Part shown: piece after piece, positions 21,945 to 32,642 of the stretch
How positions within the stretch are numbered: position 1 is the stretch's first letter
How the letters are laid out: each line of letters starts with the position of its first letter
Assembly (NCBI GenBank): GCA_907164885.2
Contig: OU015503.1
Span: 129,105,618-129,169,617, forward strand
Length of the DNA stretch: 64,000 bases
From: Dolomedes plantarius
Taxonomy: Eukaryota > Arthropoda > Arachnida > Araneae > Dolomedidae
Direction of reading: 5' to 3'
Translations under genes and position numbers: made by a program
The notes under the pieces: generated by a model
Database searches by the model: none
Seen by the model: the letters and a program-made list of their open reading frames with translations, nothing else
Told to the model about the DNA's origin: nothing

Positions 21945-22435
21945 GCGGCCCGTCCCGACTTTGTCCGGGTTGAACAAAATATTATACCAATAAATTTCCA
22001 ATTGATAGCCAATAAATTGTAAATCTTTTTTTACCTTAATAATAACCTAAACAATACCTTAAATTAATTTTATGTTAGTTAATAATTAAAATAATTTTTT
22101 AAAAGAAAAAGGCGTGCCGGAGAACGGCTAGGTTCGAACCGCTAGCGTCAGAACAGAAGCCTACCGCGATAGCACCACGATAAGGATCGTGGAAATCTTC
22201 GGAACAAAAAGCTGTAGAAGACAGTAGCGGAAACAATGGAGATTGTTAGGATTAAGCCCCTAACTTTATTTCTACTGATCAGATATACATAATATATAGC
22301 CTATGTCCATCTGGAATAATGTACCTTTCAAACAGTGAAAGAATTTTTCAAATAGGTACAGTGGTTCTGAAGATTACCCTCCACGTACAAAATCGCTCTC
22401 TCTCTTTATATATAAGTATAGATTATATTTTTGGA
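21945..22435. repeat. Retroposed repeat with tRNA-like segment
   Basis: The block starts 'actagcggcccgtcccgact' and ends 'ctctctttatatataagtatagat', the usual form of arthropod short retroposons. On the minus strand at 22,110-22,195, 'gtggtgctatcgcggtaggc' and 'ggttcgaac' stand at tRNA A-box and B-box positions, so a tRNA-derived SINE head is likely. It cannot fold into a clean cloverleaf. Confidence 0.55.
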
Positions 22436-22799
22436 CTGGATGTGGAAGTGGAAAACCTATTGGGGCTAAAAATATACTTTAGTTTTAACACAAATCACCT
22501 GACTGACTGATTTCGGTAGTATTGCAGTGTCGAATGGTAGCAACTCAGCTACGAGCATGCTTTCAACTTCAAGCCCCCCCCCCCAAACTGTAGTTCAGCT
22601 TCTTTGGGCATCCAAACACGTCACGAAAACTTCTATTTGTATTGGGACATCATTTTGGTGCGTTTTTTTGTATCTGATGCCAGGTTCGTAAATGTTGCGG
22701 GAGTAGAATGTTACGATGGTTATCATGTTTAACGGATGTCTTATAAAAGTATAAATTGTATCATAAAAATCAATAAATATAAATTAAATTAAATATTCG

Positions 22800-22893
22800 C
22801 AGTTTTTCCGGCTGTGTTGCAGTTTTTGGCAGTTTTTCTGGGTGTCTTGGCGGGTCACAAAAATTTCTGTAGCGGGCCGCTATTTGCCCACCC
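22800..22893 (+). mobile_element. Solitary hAT right terminus
   Basis: 'gcgggccgctatttgcccac' followed by CCCTG is the classic right end of hAT elements (in reverse, CAGGGGTGGGCAAA...). No matching left end or transposase is recognisable nearby. Confidence 0.5.
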
Positions 22894-23109
22894 CTGCCTG
22901 ATAGGAATAGATAGCTCAAGGATGAATACATTCTATTACTTTTAACGTCATTTTAATTTTCGATATGTATACATATATTTGTTTCGATATTTTCGAAACG
23001 AAACATTCATTCAAAGGTTCTAAAAGCAAACGATAGGGGACTTTTGACTGTCAGCACACCAGCAATTGCTCTCTACAACCTCGGACCGTTACATCGAAAT
23101 TGTTAAAAA

Positions 23110-23530
23110 AATCGACGAAATTTTCAAAGATTTCTTAATGACCACCTTGGACCTAAGAGGAACTATCACTCAAAATTTCACGTTCCTAGACCTTATAGTT
23201 CCAGAGATACAGTTTTTTTTCGAGGGGGGGAGCTGCTTAACCTCCTGAAGATTCGAATTTTTTATAAAGAACCCTTTGTGAGCCCCTTGGGTCTAAGATG
23301 AACACCCACTCAAAATTTCAGCTTCCTAGGCCTGATGGTTATAGAGTACGGTGATTTTTTTGGGGGGAGGGGACGGTTTAACTCCCCTTGGAATTAAACC
23401 GTCCAAGGTCCAAACCGAAGATTTAAAAAAAAAAGACTCCTTAGTGAGCAACTTAGGGCTTTAAAGGAACCAACCACCCTACAAAATTTCTGCATCCTGG
23501 GACTTTCAAAGATGCAGTGATCTGTCAGTG
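23110..23530 (+). repeat. Three diverged tandem copies of a 150-165 bp unit
   Basis: The motif 'ctcaaaatttcacgttccta' recurs as 'ctcaaaatttcagcttccta' and 'tacaaaatttctgcatcctg'. Each is preceded by 'accttggacctaagaggaac'-like sequence and followed by a G-rich 'ggggggag' tract. There is no open frame, so the origin is unknown. Confidence 0.7.
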
Positions 23531-23559
23531 AGGAAGTGGTATTGACCTTAAATATATAC

Positions 23560-24640
23560 ACACTCCCGCCACACTAATGTGCCTACATTCGCCGTCGGCG
23601 GGAGTTAACCAATCGCAGAAGGCACGGGGCAGCACTAGCAGTGGAGGGTACATAAAGGGTGTCGGAGGGAAGCGAAAACCATCGCAATCGTTGGAGTCCT
23701 GCAGGAACGTCCAAAAGGGCGTGTATCATCGGCTTCCGGGCCAAGGGTGGCAGCGTTTCCGAAACGGCCCATTTTGTGAACTCTTCGCGTGCCGCCGTGG
23801 TAGAAGTGTACCGTGCGTGGCAAAATGGCACCATCCAAAATCCGCGACGTGGCAAGTGTGGCGGCCATAGATGACAGGGGTGACGCGTTCCGGCGGATGG
23901 ACGTGCCACCGTCCACCCAATGACCGCCCAGATGACCCAAGGGGCTACCAAAAGTGTACCCTCGACGACGGTTCAGCGAATGTTTCTGCGTAGGGGGCTC
24001 CGCGGTTGACGGCTGGTCAGTGCACCTATGCTGACGGCTGTCCATCGGCAACGAAGGCTGGAATTGGCACGCCAGATGGACGTCCACGAGTGGCGACAGG
24101 TGGCTTTTCAAGAGGAATCCCGTCTTATGCTCCATCGGACAGATGGACGTTGGTGTATACGGCTTGAAACGCCAGAAAACAAACACCGTGCAACAATTTC
24201 CGGAAGGGCCCAAGCTGGAGGAGGCAGCGTTAGGGTCTGGGGAATGTTTTCGCGGCATTCCCTGTGTGCACTCGTCATTGTGGAAGGCAGAATGGATCAA
24301 CGGAAGTATGCGTCTGTCCTTGTCCACCCCTACATGTGCATTGTTTTTCCTCAGCACGATGGCATCTTCCAGCAGGACGATGCCACGTGTCATACAGTTC
24401 GCCGTGCACGTGCGCCAGGAGGGGTTTACCGTACTCTCCCAAATTCCCCGGACTTCAACCCAATCGAGAATCTGTGGCACCACTTCTTTCGGGTTGTTGG
24501 ATCCTCAACCGCGCCACCTAGGGCATGTCGCCACGGAACAGGAGTCGTCATGGCTCCACATCCCTGTGAGTACCTTCCAGAACCTCACTGACCCTCTTCC
24601 TCGCAGCGGAAGGTGGTTATTCTGGCTTACATTAATGGAC
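23560..24640 (+). mobile_element. Tc1-type transposon (second family), degenerate
   Basis: The plus strand holds a transposase gene in fragments. The ends lie near 'cccgccacactaatgtg' (23,566) and 'ttacattaatggactgtg' (24,632), sharing the CATTAATG core. A tetranucleotide/TA microsatellite directly follows the right end. The copy near 62.6-63.7 kb is the same family in the opposite orientation. Confidence 0.7.
23659..24591 (+). pseudogene. Tc1-family transposase pseudogene
   Basis: Fragments in order: a homeodomain-like N-terminal region (IIGFRAKGGSVSETAHFVNS, then AVVEVYRAWQNGTIQNPRRG), a second helix region disrupted near 23,870-24,000, then the catalytic part from 24,028: MLTAVHRQRRLELARQ, FQEESRLMLHRTDGRW, GGGSVRVWGMFS, FQQDDATCH, and PNSPDFNPIENLW. 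The first catalytic Asp of the usual SDESRF motif reads Glu (QEESR) here. Stops and frameshifts separate the pieces, and the segment between the second Asp and the final Glu is shortened. The gene is dead. Confidence 0.8.
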
Positions 24641-24648
24641 TGTGTGTG

Positions 24649-24714
<66 letters not shown>

Positions 24715-24719
24715 ATATC

Positions 24720-24751
<32 letters not shown>

Positions 24752-24782
24752 ATATATATATTATTTATTTATTTATTTATTT
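24649..24782. repeat. (TATC)n(TA)n(TTAT)n compound microsatellite
   Basis: Seven or so TATC units are followed by long TA runs and a final TTTA series, immediately beyond the Tc1 terminus. Confidence 0.95.
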
Positions 24783-24785
24783 GGA

Positions 24786-26396
24786 TTTGTGTGTTGGGGG
24801 AGTAGAGTGATATTATATAAGCATGCTCTTCCTGGTCAGTAATGATACAAAAACAATACATGCATAAACTGAATCTGTCGCTTCGTAGAAGCAATCACCT
24901 AAAATTCCTTCTGTCATTAACGTTGCTGTGGTAGTCGCCCCCCCCCCCCATGCGCATAACCCTTTCGTCATTTATCGGCAGGGCGCATCCGAAGTTCAAT
25001 TCGAAGGAGACACTCGATTAGCAGGTCATACCGACAAGCGGTAGCCTGACCCATTACAAACATTCATTTCTTTGTATTCCCCTCAAGTTTATTTGTGAGA
25101 GTGTTTTATGTGTGCGTCATCTTACTATTAACAGCTGAAGGTAAACAAACGTATGTTAGTGAGCAGACACGGGGACGGCTAGATACAGGGCAGTGAGCGG
25201 CACGGGGACGAGACGCTTGCACTGTTGCCATCCTCAACTTTCAAAACTTTAAACTTTTTCAATTATTAAATTAAAACCGCCGAACTCAAAAGAAGCGGTT
25301 AACAGAAACAGCTGACATTCCGGGTGGACCAGCTCCTTTCCGTTTCGCAAATTTCCACTATTTTCATGCATGCAAAATTCAACTTTCCGTCCTCCAATCG
25401 ACAATTTTTTATTTCCATGTGTTCTACAACTCTTCATCTTTAAGGATATACACATTTTTATAAAGTTAAAAATGTTTTTCATTGCAAACGAAGCTTTTTC
25501 CCCCAAAGCAGTTTTCCGAATTTCACGGAATCGACGATTTTGATGGACAAATATTTCCGTTTCTGCACCTATTAATATCAATTTTACGATTTATCGGCAT
25601 TTGCTGGATGTTCAGCTTCCAAAATATACCAAATACATTTATAAAAAAATGTTATCATTCTAAAAAAGCGTGCTTTACAGAACTCACTTTTGAAATTTCC
25701 CGCGCTGATCGCCATAGTATCTTAATGTAACTGAATGCCGAGTTCGTAAATTTTCGACTTATTATTTTACTCCCTAATAATTCCAGCAAGTTCGTGAAAT
25801 TTGTTTCTAATTAATGAGCAGCTGAGGAAGATTCTTCCGCCACCAATTATGAATTCGTCAGAACTGTCTTCCTATTTTTAAAACACGTTTTCCCCCACGA
25901 GATTTAATATTTACATTCGGCCATGTTGCCAAAAGGAAAAATTATTCGTCGAGAACGAGCCATTTAATAATTGAAATCCAGAAATAATTTTAGTTTTAGG
26001 AAATGAGAAGTTAAAACCTTTAGAATTTTTTTTTCTAATTGAATGAACTTATTTGTTTAAAAATCAAAATTTGAAAGAATTGTTTCAAAAGCCAAAAACC
26101 AAAATTCGAAATCCTTTAATAAATAAAACTATTTCATTTTAAATCGAAAACGCAACACATCGGGTTGCCACCCTGCCTAGTTACTTGTGCCTATGAAAGA
26201 GTATTTTTACGCGTCCAGTAGTACGTGACGAAAGGAGTTGCGACTCTCCTACTCGAGAATCGGCACTTTTGAAGAAACCGGAATGGAAACGGGAAAATGA
26301 AGAGACTTTCGGAGGCAAAAAGTCCATTTTAAAAGCTTTAAGGGCCCTAAACACGGGAACTCTGATAAAGAAGGGACTAGGAAGGACGGTACTTAC
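24786..26396. other. Intronic sequence of the WAP gene, no gene seen
   Basis: I see no recognisable coding segment or complete repeat in these 1.6 kb. A C run lies at 24,939-24,949. A few short frames on both strands lack any family resemblance or splice context. Confidence 0.5.
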
Positions 26397-26562
26397 TTTT
26401 GTCGTCCGAGGTGTTGCCGATGGGAGCTTTCTGAGGAAGGAGCGGCCCGACACCGGCAAGACGACCGAGCAGCCCAGCAGGAGGAAGATCGAAACGAACA
26501 GTCGCTTCATCACTCATCCTGGACTTCACAATCCGAACATCATTGGCGGTGGCTTCACGCAT
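26397..26562 (-). CDS. WAP-domain protein, exon 1 with signal peptide
   Basis: A splice acceptor (TATTTCTTTCTAG) precedes position 26,562 on the minus strand, so a further 5' untranslated exon should exist upstream. Translation probably begins at ATG 26,508-26,510: MKRLFVSIFLLLGCSVVLPV then SGRSFLRKL. That is a clear signal peptide (basic start, hydrophobic core, small residues before the cut near SG|RS), ending PSATPRTTK before GTAAGT at 26,396. The exon leaves phase 0, which fits the WAP exon at 18,776. The alternative frame from ATG 26,562 has no signal character. The product should be secreted. Confidence 0.7.
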
Positions 26563-26589
26563 CTAGAAAGAAATATAGAATAGATACAT

Positions 26590-26747
26590 ATTATATATAG
26601 AATTATAAATAATAATATATATATATATATAAGGATATATGTATATGTTTGTATATATATATATGTTATATAGTATGTATATATATAGTATATGTATATA
26701 TATAGATATATGTATATATAGATATATAGTGTATATATATATATATG

Positions 26748-26797
<50 letters not shown>

Positions 26798-26814
26798 TAT
26801 ATATAGAATAGTAT

Positions 26815-26845
<31 letters not shown>

Positions 26846-26962
26846 TATATATATATTATATATATATAATATATATATATAATATTATATATATATATAA
26901 TATATAATATATATATATATATAATAGTATATATAGATATTATATATATATAATATATATAG

Positions 26963-27008
<46 letters not shown>

Positions 27009-27072
27009 AATTATATATATATATACATATATATATATATACATGTATATATAATTATATATATGTATATAC
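26590..27072. repeat. Long degenerate AT microsatellite (about 480 bp)
   Basis: Nearly pure A/T with shifting TATATA, TATAGATA and ATAATATA phases, upstream of the WAP signal-peptide exon and abutting the mariner end at 27,073. Confidence 0.95.
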
Positions 27073-27286
27073 AAGGTGCGCCCATAAAGTAACCGGTCAA
27101 GTTTTTATAAATATTACTCACCTTCAAATAAATTTCAAAATAATCGCCAAAGGAGTCTATACAATTTTTCCGACGTTTCTCCAGTCATCGAAGCACTGTT
27201 TATAGGCCTTGGATATCATAGTTCGCAAAATACGCGTAACATTTGATTTAATATCCGAGACGTTTTCAAATCTCTGTCCTTTCAAG
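27073..27286 (-). mobile_element. mariner 3' end, minus orientation
   Basis: The terminus 'aaggtgcgcccataaagtaa' is mariner-like. Reading inward on the minus strand, the frame encodes KGQRFENVSDIKSNVTRIL, then SKAYKQCFDDW, which is the C-terminal part of a mariner transposase. It meets a plus-strand piece of the same gene near 27,287. Confidence 0.75.
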
Positions 27287-27659
27287 GAATTTGCATTTTT
27301 TTGATTACAAAGGACTTATTCACCTCGAATTTGTTCCTGAAAATCAAACAATGAATCAGTAATTTTACGAGGAGGTGCTTTTTCGATTAAGAAGCGGGAT
27401 AAGGCGAGTCAGGAAGGAACTGTTTGATTCTGGGCAATGGTTTCTTTTACACGATAATGCTAGGCCCCGTACAGCCATTTCTGCACAACACTATCTTGCT
27501 AAGCATTCAATGACAGTGATAAATCACCCACCCTATTCTCCCGACTTATCGCAAGCTGATTTTTTTCCTTTTTCCGGAGCTTAAGATGGCCACGAAAGGA
27601 CAGAGATTCGAAAACGTCTCGGATATGAAATCAAATGTTACGCGTATTTTGCGAGCGGT
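27287..27659 (+). pseudogene. mariner transposase fragment, plus orientation
   Basis: The plus-strand translation runs FFDYKGLIHLEFVPENQTMN, a stop, FYEEVLFRLRSGIRRVRKEL, then WFLLHDNARPRTAISAQHY, INHPPYSPDLSQADFFPF and, after a frame change, RFENVSDMKSNVTRILRA. LHDNARPHTA and PPYSPDLAPADFF are the mariner signatures carrying the second and third catalytic Asp (DD34D family). It is truncated at the left where it joins the minus-strand piece and at the right by the assembly gap. Confidence 0.85.
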
Positions 27660-27759
27660 NNNNNNNNNNNNNNNNNNNNNNNNNNNNNNNNNNNNNNNNN
27701 NNNNNNNNNNNNNNNNNNNNNNNNNNNNNNNNNNNNNNNNNNNNNNNNNNNNNNNNNNN
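27660..27759. other. Assembly gap (100 N)
   Basis: Exactly 100 N, the conventional placeholder for a gap of unknown length. It falls inside the mariner fragment, next to its inverted partner. Confidence 1.
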
Positions 27760-27774
27760 CAAAAAAAACAATGG

Positions 27775-28495
27775 CGAGTTAATAAAAACATGGTAATAAA
27801 AATGAAGACAGATGCAAATAAATTCCTTTTCCCTTCAATTGTTGCTCACCGTTTCGATACAGAAATAATTGGTCATCTTCCGCTGACGTGATGTCGATTT
27901 CCAAAACATTCTATGAATTTTCTCATCCAATGCATCCAATGACTCCACGCTCTTTCTTCCACTGTTTGTGAAGGCAAAAAACTTATTAATGACACGCATC
28001 GCTTCTGTAGCATTTGAGATGGTGGAGATTTCCTAATTTATGTGCTACTCTTCATCGGCATCGGATGCAGAGTCTCCGATTCAGATGATTCATTTTAATT
28101 TCTTCATCGGTCGGATTTTCACGTGTACTGACTTCATCATCACATGTTTCGAACAACTGCATGTCTGAGAATGATGAAATTTTGTGTTTTTCTATCCACA
28201 TCCCGCGATTGGTAAATCTTCATCATCATCTTCTTCTTCAACATTCTTTGCTTCTTCGACATTCTTAAAAAGTTTAAATTTTTTTTTAAAAATCCAGTAG
28301 TCGACTGAAAAAAGGTTCGTTATAGCCGATTCTTGAGATTTCGAAGTTTCGCTATAAAAGGATAAATTAGTATTATATACAATACGAAAATAGGCGGGAC
28401 AAAAATTTTCGTTCGTTATATCTGTTAGGCACAAATAATTAGATGTGCTCCCTTGTATGTTTGATGTGCACAGATATTTAGAGGTGTTCAAATAT
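27775..28495 (-). pseudogene. pogo/Tigger-type transposase C-terminal remnant
   Basis: Minus-strand pieces read EEEDDDEDLPIAG (about 28,200), then after a frame change MWIEKHKISSFSDMQLF and ETCDDEVSTRENPTDEEI (28,200-28,100). This acidic tail with 'E...TCDD.V.T...TDEEI' is the region after the catalytic core in Tigger/jerky-like transposases. No catalytic residues or termini are visible. Confidence 0.6.
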
Positions 28496-28500
28496 TTGAG

Positions 28501-29332
28501 TTAATATGCATGTGTAAATAAGTAGTTTTAACTTATTGTATGTAAGTTATGTAATTTAAATAAGTTATTTATGCCTAGAAAAAAAAATGTGTTCAAATAG
28601 AGGTATAAAATATTAAAAGGTGGTTGATGGTGGCTCAATGGAATTTCGCTGGTGGATTGCGGTGTTAATTAAAAAGAGCTGATTAAATTATCCTTTTCTC
28701 TGGCCGGTAAGGTTAGATTTCCAAAAAACCTATTTTTTTCCTCTCTCTTAAACCCTTGCTATGTCTTATCGAAAAATCGATACCTTGGCTTTCAACCATT
28801 TTGGAAATCTCCATGCCCGTGAGAACGGAGTGCAAAAACACAGGCAAAAGGAATGTTGATTACTTTAGCAGATGCTCGACTCAGAGGGGGAGAGCCGACG
28901 TCCGGCCGCTCTGTCACGGGTCAGCTAAAAAAGGTACTCCTTGAAAGTTTCAAGATCCAAGGTTTTTAATGCCAAGAAAAAAATAATATGTCAAGCAACA
29001 GATCGAATATGCAAAGTCTGTGGTGCTGGGCCGTTTGTACAGTGCCAGTTGGAGCTCCTTACTTGTCTTCTCCTGCGGGGGGTTCGTCCTCGGCACAGTT
29101 TCACTCCAAGGCATCCACACGCTACTCCAGCCGGCCTGTGTTACGCTGATTTGCATAAAACGTCTCAGTATGACGTGTGAGCGCCCTCTTTCGGTTACTT
29201 TTGGAAACTTTTTTTTTTTCTACATGGAAAAAAATTCAAAATCCCTCTGATCCTATTGGCGCAAATAGAAAAATTTCCGAGCATTATTTCTTTTATTATG
29301 AATTTTTGAAGTTGCACGAATTTATGACGCAC
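28501..29332. other. Degenerate repeat sequence; mariner-like terminus at right
   Basis: I cannot identify a gene. The right edge 'gcacgaatttatgacgcacc' followed by 'cggtatata' looks like a mariner terminal repeat in inverted orientation. A minus-strand stretch near 29,150-28,990 (VWMPWSETVPRTNPPQEKT) is open for about 65 codons without a family I can name. Confidence 0.35.
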
Positions 29333-29334
29333 CC

Positions 29335-29337
<3 letters not shown>

Positions 29338-29370
<33 letters not shown>
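29338..29370. repeat. (TA)n microsatellite
   Basis: A (TA)16 run follows the mariner-like terminus. Confidence 0.95.
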
Positions 29371-29373
<3 letters not shown>

Positions 29374-29824
29374 TGATTAGCTAACGATTTTTCTTGAATA
29401 TTCTGTATACTTCAAAAGTAATATAAATGTTCCTTTTATTTCAGAAATAAATTAATATACCAGTGTAATTTTGCACTATATATTTAAAAGATAAAATTTA
29501 ATAACGAGGCAATATTCTACCGTTTTCTATTCTTAGTATTTGTTTGGTTTATTACTTCATAAACAAAGCTATAAATTGTATTTCTATTTCTAATAACTTG
29601 GCATATATAAAAACAGGTCTTTTCTATATTCCGTATCACCAGTTATTAATTTCTCTATCAAACTACATTGATGTAGAACCTATGTGTATAAGAAAAACCA
29701 TCTCTAATCGATTAATGAGCTATTACATAAAGAATATTATGTTTAAATTTATATTTATTTGTTAGTTTTCTCATTTAGATAATTTTCCCATGCACGTGCA
29801 CACACACACACACATATATATATA

Positions 29825-30414
29825 CAGTCGAACCTCCATATATCGAACTTCCCTATATCGAAATTTTCTATATATCGAACACTTAGCAAATCTCCATGTT
29901 CATTACATAGAAAAACTGTTTCTATATATCGAAAAAATCTCTATATATCGAAATTTTTTTTCACGACATATTGGGAGATTTTATTCCACTTTAGAATAAA
30001 ATCTCCTAATTTTTGGCGTTTGAAACAATACTTCGTGGACCCCTGATAAAGTTTTTAATGGACTGAATAAATGCGAGCATTTCTTTGATGAACTTTCCGC
30101 AAAACTGGCTGTTCAGCAAGATATTTGTAGTTTTTTTTAATGAATGTAACTGTGATCACTGTAACCACTGTCTAGATAATTGTTTTTTTAAAGGTATATA
30201 GTACTCAATCTTTCATATTAATTCATTGTTTAGTTAACTTTCATTTAATGTGATTCGCATATAAATTGGAAATGGAGATTCGTATACGAAAATTAGCTTT
30301 AATTTTAATGTTTTAGGAGAATTATGATAAAACTAAGATCAATTCTATATATCGAAATTTCTATATATCGAATTTTTTTCTGGCATTTTGCTACTTCGAT
30401 ATATGGAGGTTCGA

Positions 30415-30417
<3 letters not shown>
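29825..30417. mobile_element. pogo/Tigger-type MITE (593 bp)
   Basis: Perfect inverted termini of 23 bp, beginning CAGTCGAACCTCCATATATC, are flanked by TA. Subterminal repeats of 'ctatatatcgaa' occur four or more times inside each end, probably transposase-binding sites. The interior has no long frame. Confidence 0.85.

Positions 30418-30489
<72 letters not shown>
30418..30489. repeat. (TA)n microsatellite, about 35 units
   Basis: A pure TA run extends directly from the TA target duplication of the MITE at 29,825-30,417. Confidence 0.95.
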
Positions 30490-30491
<2 letters not shown>

Positions 30492-31958
30492 TGATAAATA
30501 TGCAAGTAGAGGGATTATACAAATTTATATACAGAGCACCGTACCAAAATTGTAGTCCATTCTTGTTGCGCATTTCTTGTTGCTTTACGTAAAAATAGTG
30601 ATCACCGCGAAATGACGAGAAACGACGCAGCAGTAACCGTCCGACTCTTCCATCTCGTGAGGCATGAACTGTCGAACAAATGTGGACAACAAATCGAATG
30701 CGTCTAGAGGCATGCCGGGAAGCATGGATTAAAAGTAAGTTGAAAGGAAAGACAAACCGAAAGCGAAATCGAACTCGAAAGCGCAAAAGTGTGGACGGGT
30801 GCTCGCTGTGCTGTTCTCTTTTTCGATGATCCTTTGTGTATCGGCACGCTCCGTGAAATCTTTTTGTCGGCGGGGGGATGCAGGCTGGGTGGTCTCGCTG
30901 GCTTACACTGTCTGGGGTCGGTAATGAATCAGTTCCTTTTGGATGGGGCGCTGCACTTCCAATATATCTTCTCGTTCGGCCTCCGTCGCTGGCTCTATGA
31001 CTGTCGGTGCTTTGCCATCTATGCAGGTAGCTTCACTCCCGTAGATTACGATTTCTTTCCATTATCATCGTATTACAGTCAGGATTCTTTCCAGCTCATT
31101 AACTATTCGCCTTTCTCCTTTATTACTGCATTCTGCGACAATTTCCCGATTCCTTTCTTAAAACTAATTCGGGTTTCTTATTCTGCTGCGAATATCATAT
31201 CGTTTCAGTATCGGGTTATTGGCTGAGGCCGGTATTTCTTTCTATTCTAGCCACAAATCCTCATTCATCTATCTTAACTTCGTAGTACCGGTCACTCGTT
31301 CTTCAGTTATATCTCTCTATCAAACAGCCAAAATAATTCTGATAGCTCTAATAATAATAATAATAATAATCTTGTTCCTACATTTCTTGTGTCTCTAATA
31401 CTTTTTGCCCTTCCTCATTAACTCCTCCTCTTTTGTCATTCGATTGGTCATATATTCTTCCGTCATACTGTATTGGTTCGTCAGTTTTCATCTAGAACTT
31501 TCTATCCCCGCCCTGCTGAAGGCGTGTCGCTTTTTCTCATTACCCTTCTCTTCTCACGGTCTTTTCCCGAAATATCCACAATTCCATCTGTTTCTTGTTT
31601 CCATTTCTTTGTCTAAGTCCTCACATCATTCACCGTTTCACTCCTTTTATCCGTCCCGCTTTTCAATCATCATTTCCTCACATCTGTATTCTCTTTTTGC
31701 GACGTGCACTTTATTCCATAATTGCTCTTAACTACCTAATTCTTTTCAATTCGGCTACGCCTCCGTTGGCCGTTTTCTTTCTCCCATCAATCTCTCCCGT
31801 CTTGCGGTCTTTTCTCCCTTTAACCTTCTTTGTCATCTTTATAATCTATATAATCTATTCTAGATCATCTTTATAATCTATCTAGTCATCTTTATAATCT
31901 ATTCTAGACCTCTTATCACGTTTCTTAATTTTGCACAATGTCGCGCTGTCTACCCCGC

Positions 31959-31960
<2 letters not shown>
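30490..31960. other. Pyrimidine-rich stretch, no gene identified
   Basis: From about 31,040 to 31,930 the plus strand is strongly C/T-rich. A frame of 145 codons (30,789-31,226) and one of 108 codons (31,405-31,731) are open. Their composition (Phe, Ser, Leu) follows the base bias, and I recognise no family. An ATA/AAT microsatellite lies near 31,349-31,368. Confidence 0.4.

Positions 31961-32004
<44 letters not shown>
31961..32004. repeat. (TA)n microsatellite
   Basis: About 22 TA units, 0.6 kb upstream of the GPCR exon. Confidence 0.95.
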
Positions 32005-32008
<4 letters not shown>

Positions 32009-32642
32009 CTAGAAGCATAAGCTATATTTAATTATATTAATAAGCGTTAAGCCGTAATTTTCTATCAAAGTCCTAGTGTGTTTTCCAATTCAGGAAGTAA
32101 ATTGTTGTTTTCGCGGAGAGTTCAGGGTCACCGAATTGCTCGCGCGCGCTGTCTGACGCAATTCATCGAATGTTCGAGCAGAAGGGGCTCGGGATGATGG
32201 CCCGCGCCGTTGTATAACGTGAAGAAATAAAAATACGCAGTTTAGGGACATTTTTATAGGGTAGGACGTGCGTCTGTCGTGAGGTGGGAGATGATTGAAA
32301 ATGGTGATTTAGTTGGGTTAATTGGATAATTAATTAATGTTAATTAATAAAGACGTCTTTAAATGTTATTTAAGTATTAGTTCTTCCACAGGCCTATTGT
32401 TTTATGACTGCAATTTAGAGTAATTAGTGTGTTAAAGGGTGCGCGGAGAAGGGCGGTGGCATTTATATATAAAACCCCCTTAATGGCCGTTCTTACAAAG
32501 GGGGTAGGAATCTTCCCGTCCTAAAGTGGGAATCGGAAAAATGAACCCTGTAAGCTAAGGGTTAAGACGGCGTCGATTCCGAGAGAGGTGACACCCAGTC
32601 ACGTGATGCTTTTCTGTTCCATTTTCAGGTGAGACCGGGTGG

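Noticed and set aside
26590..27072. TATA-box promoter region for the WAP gene
   Set aside because: The whole stretch is AT microsatellite, so TATA matches carry no information, and a splice acceptor before exon 1 places the true promoter further upstream.
30789..31731. Open frames of 145 and 108 codons as host genes
   Set aside because: They follow the strong C/T bias of the strand and show no domain, splice or family evidence.
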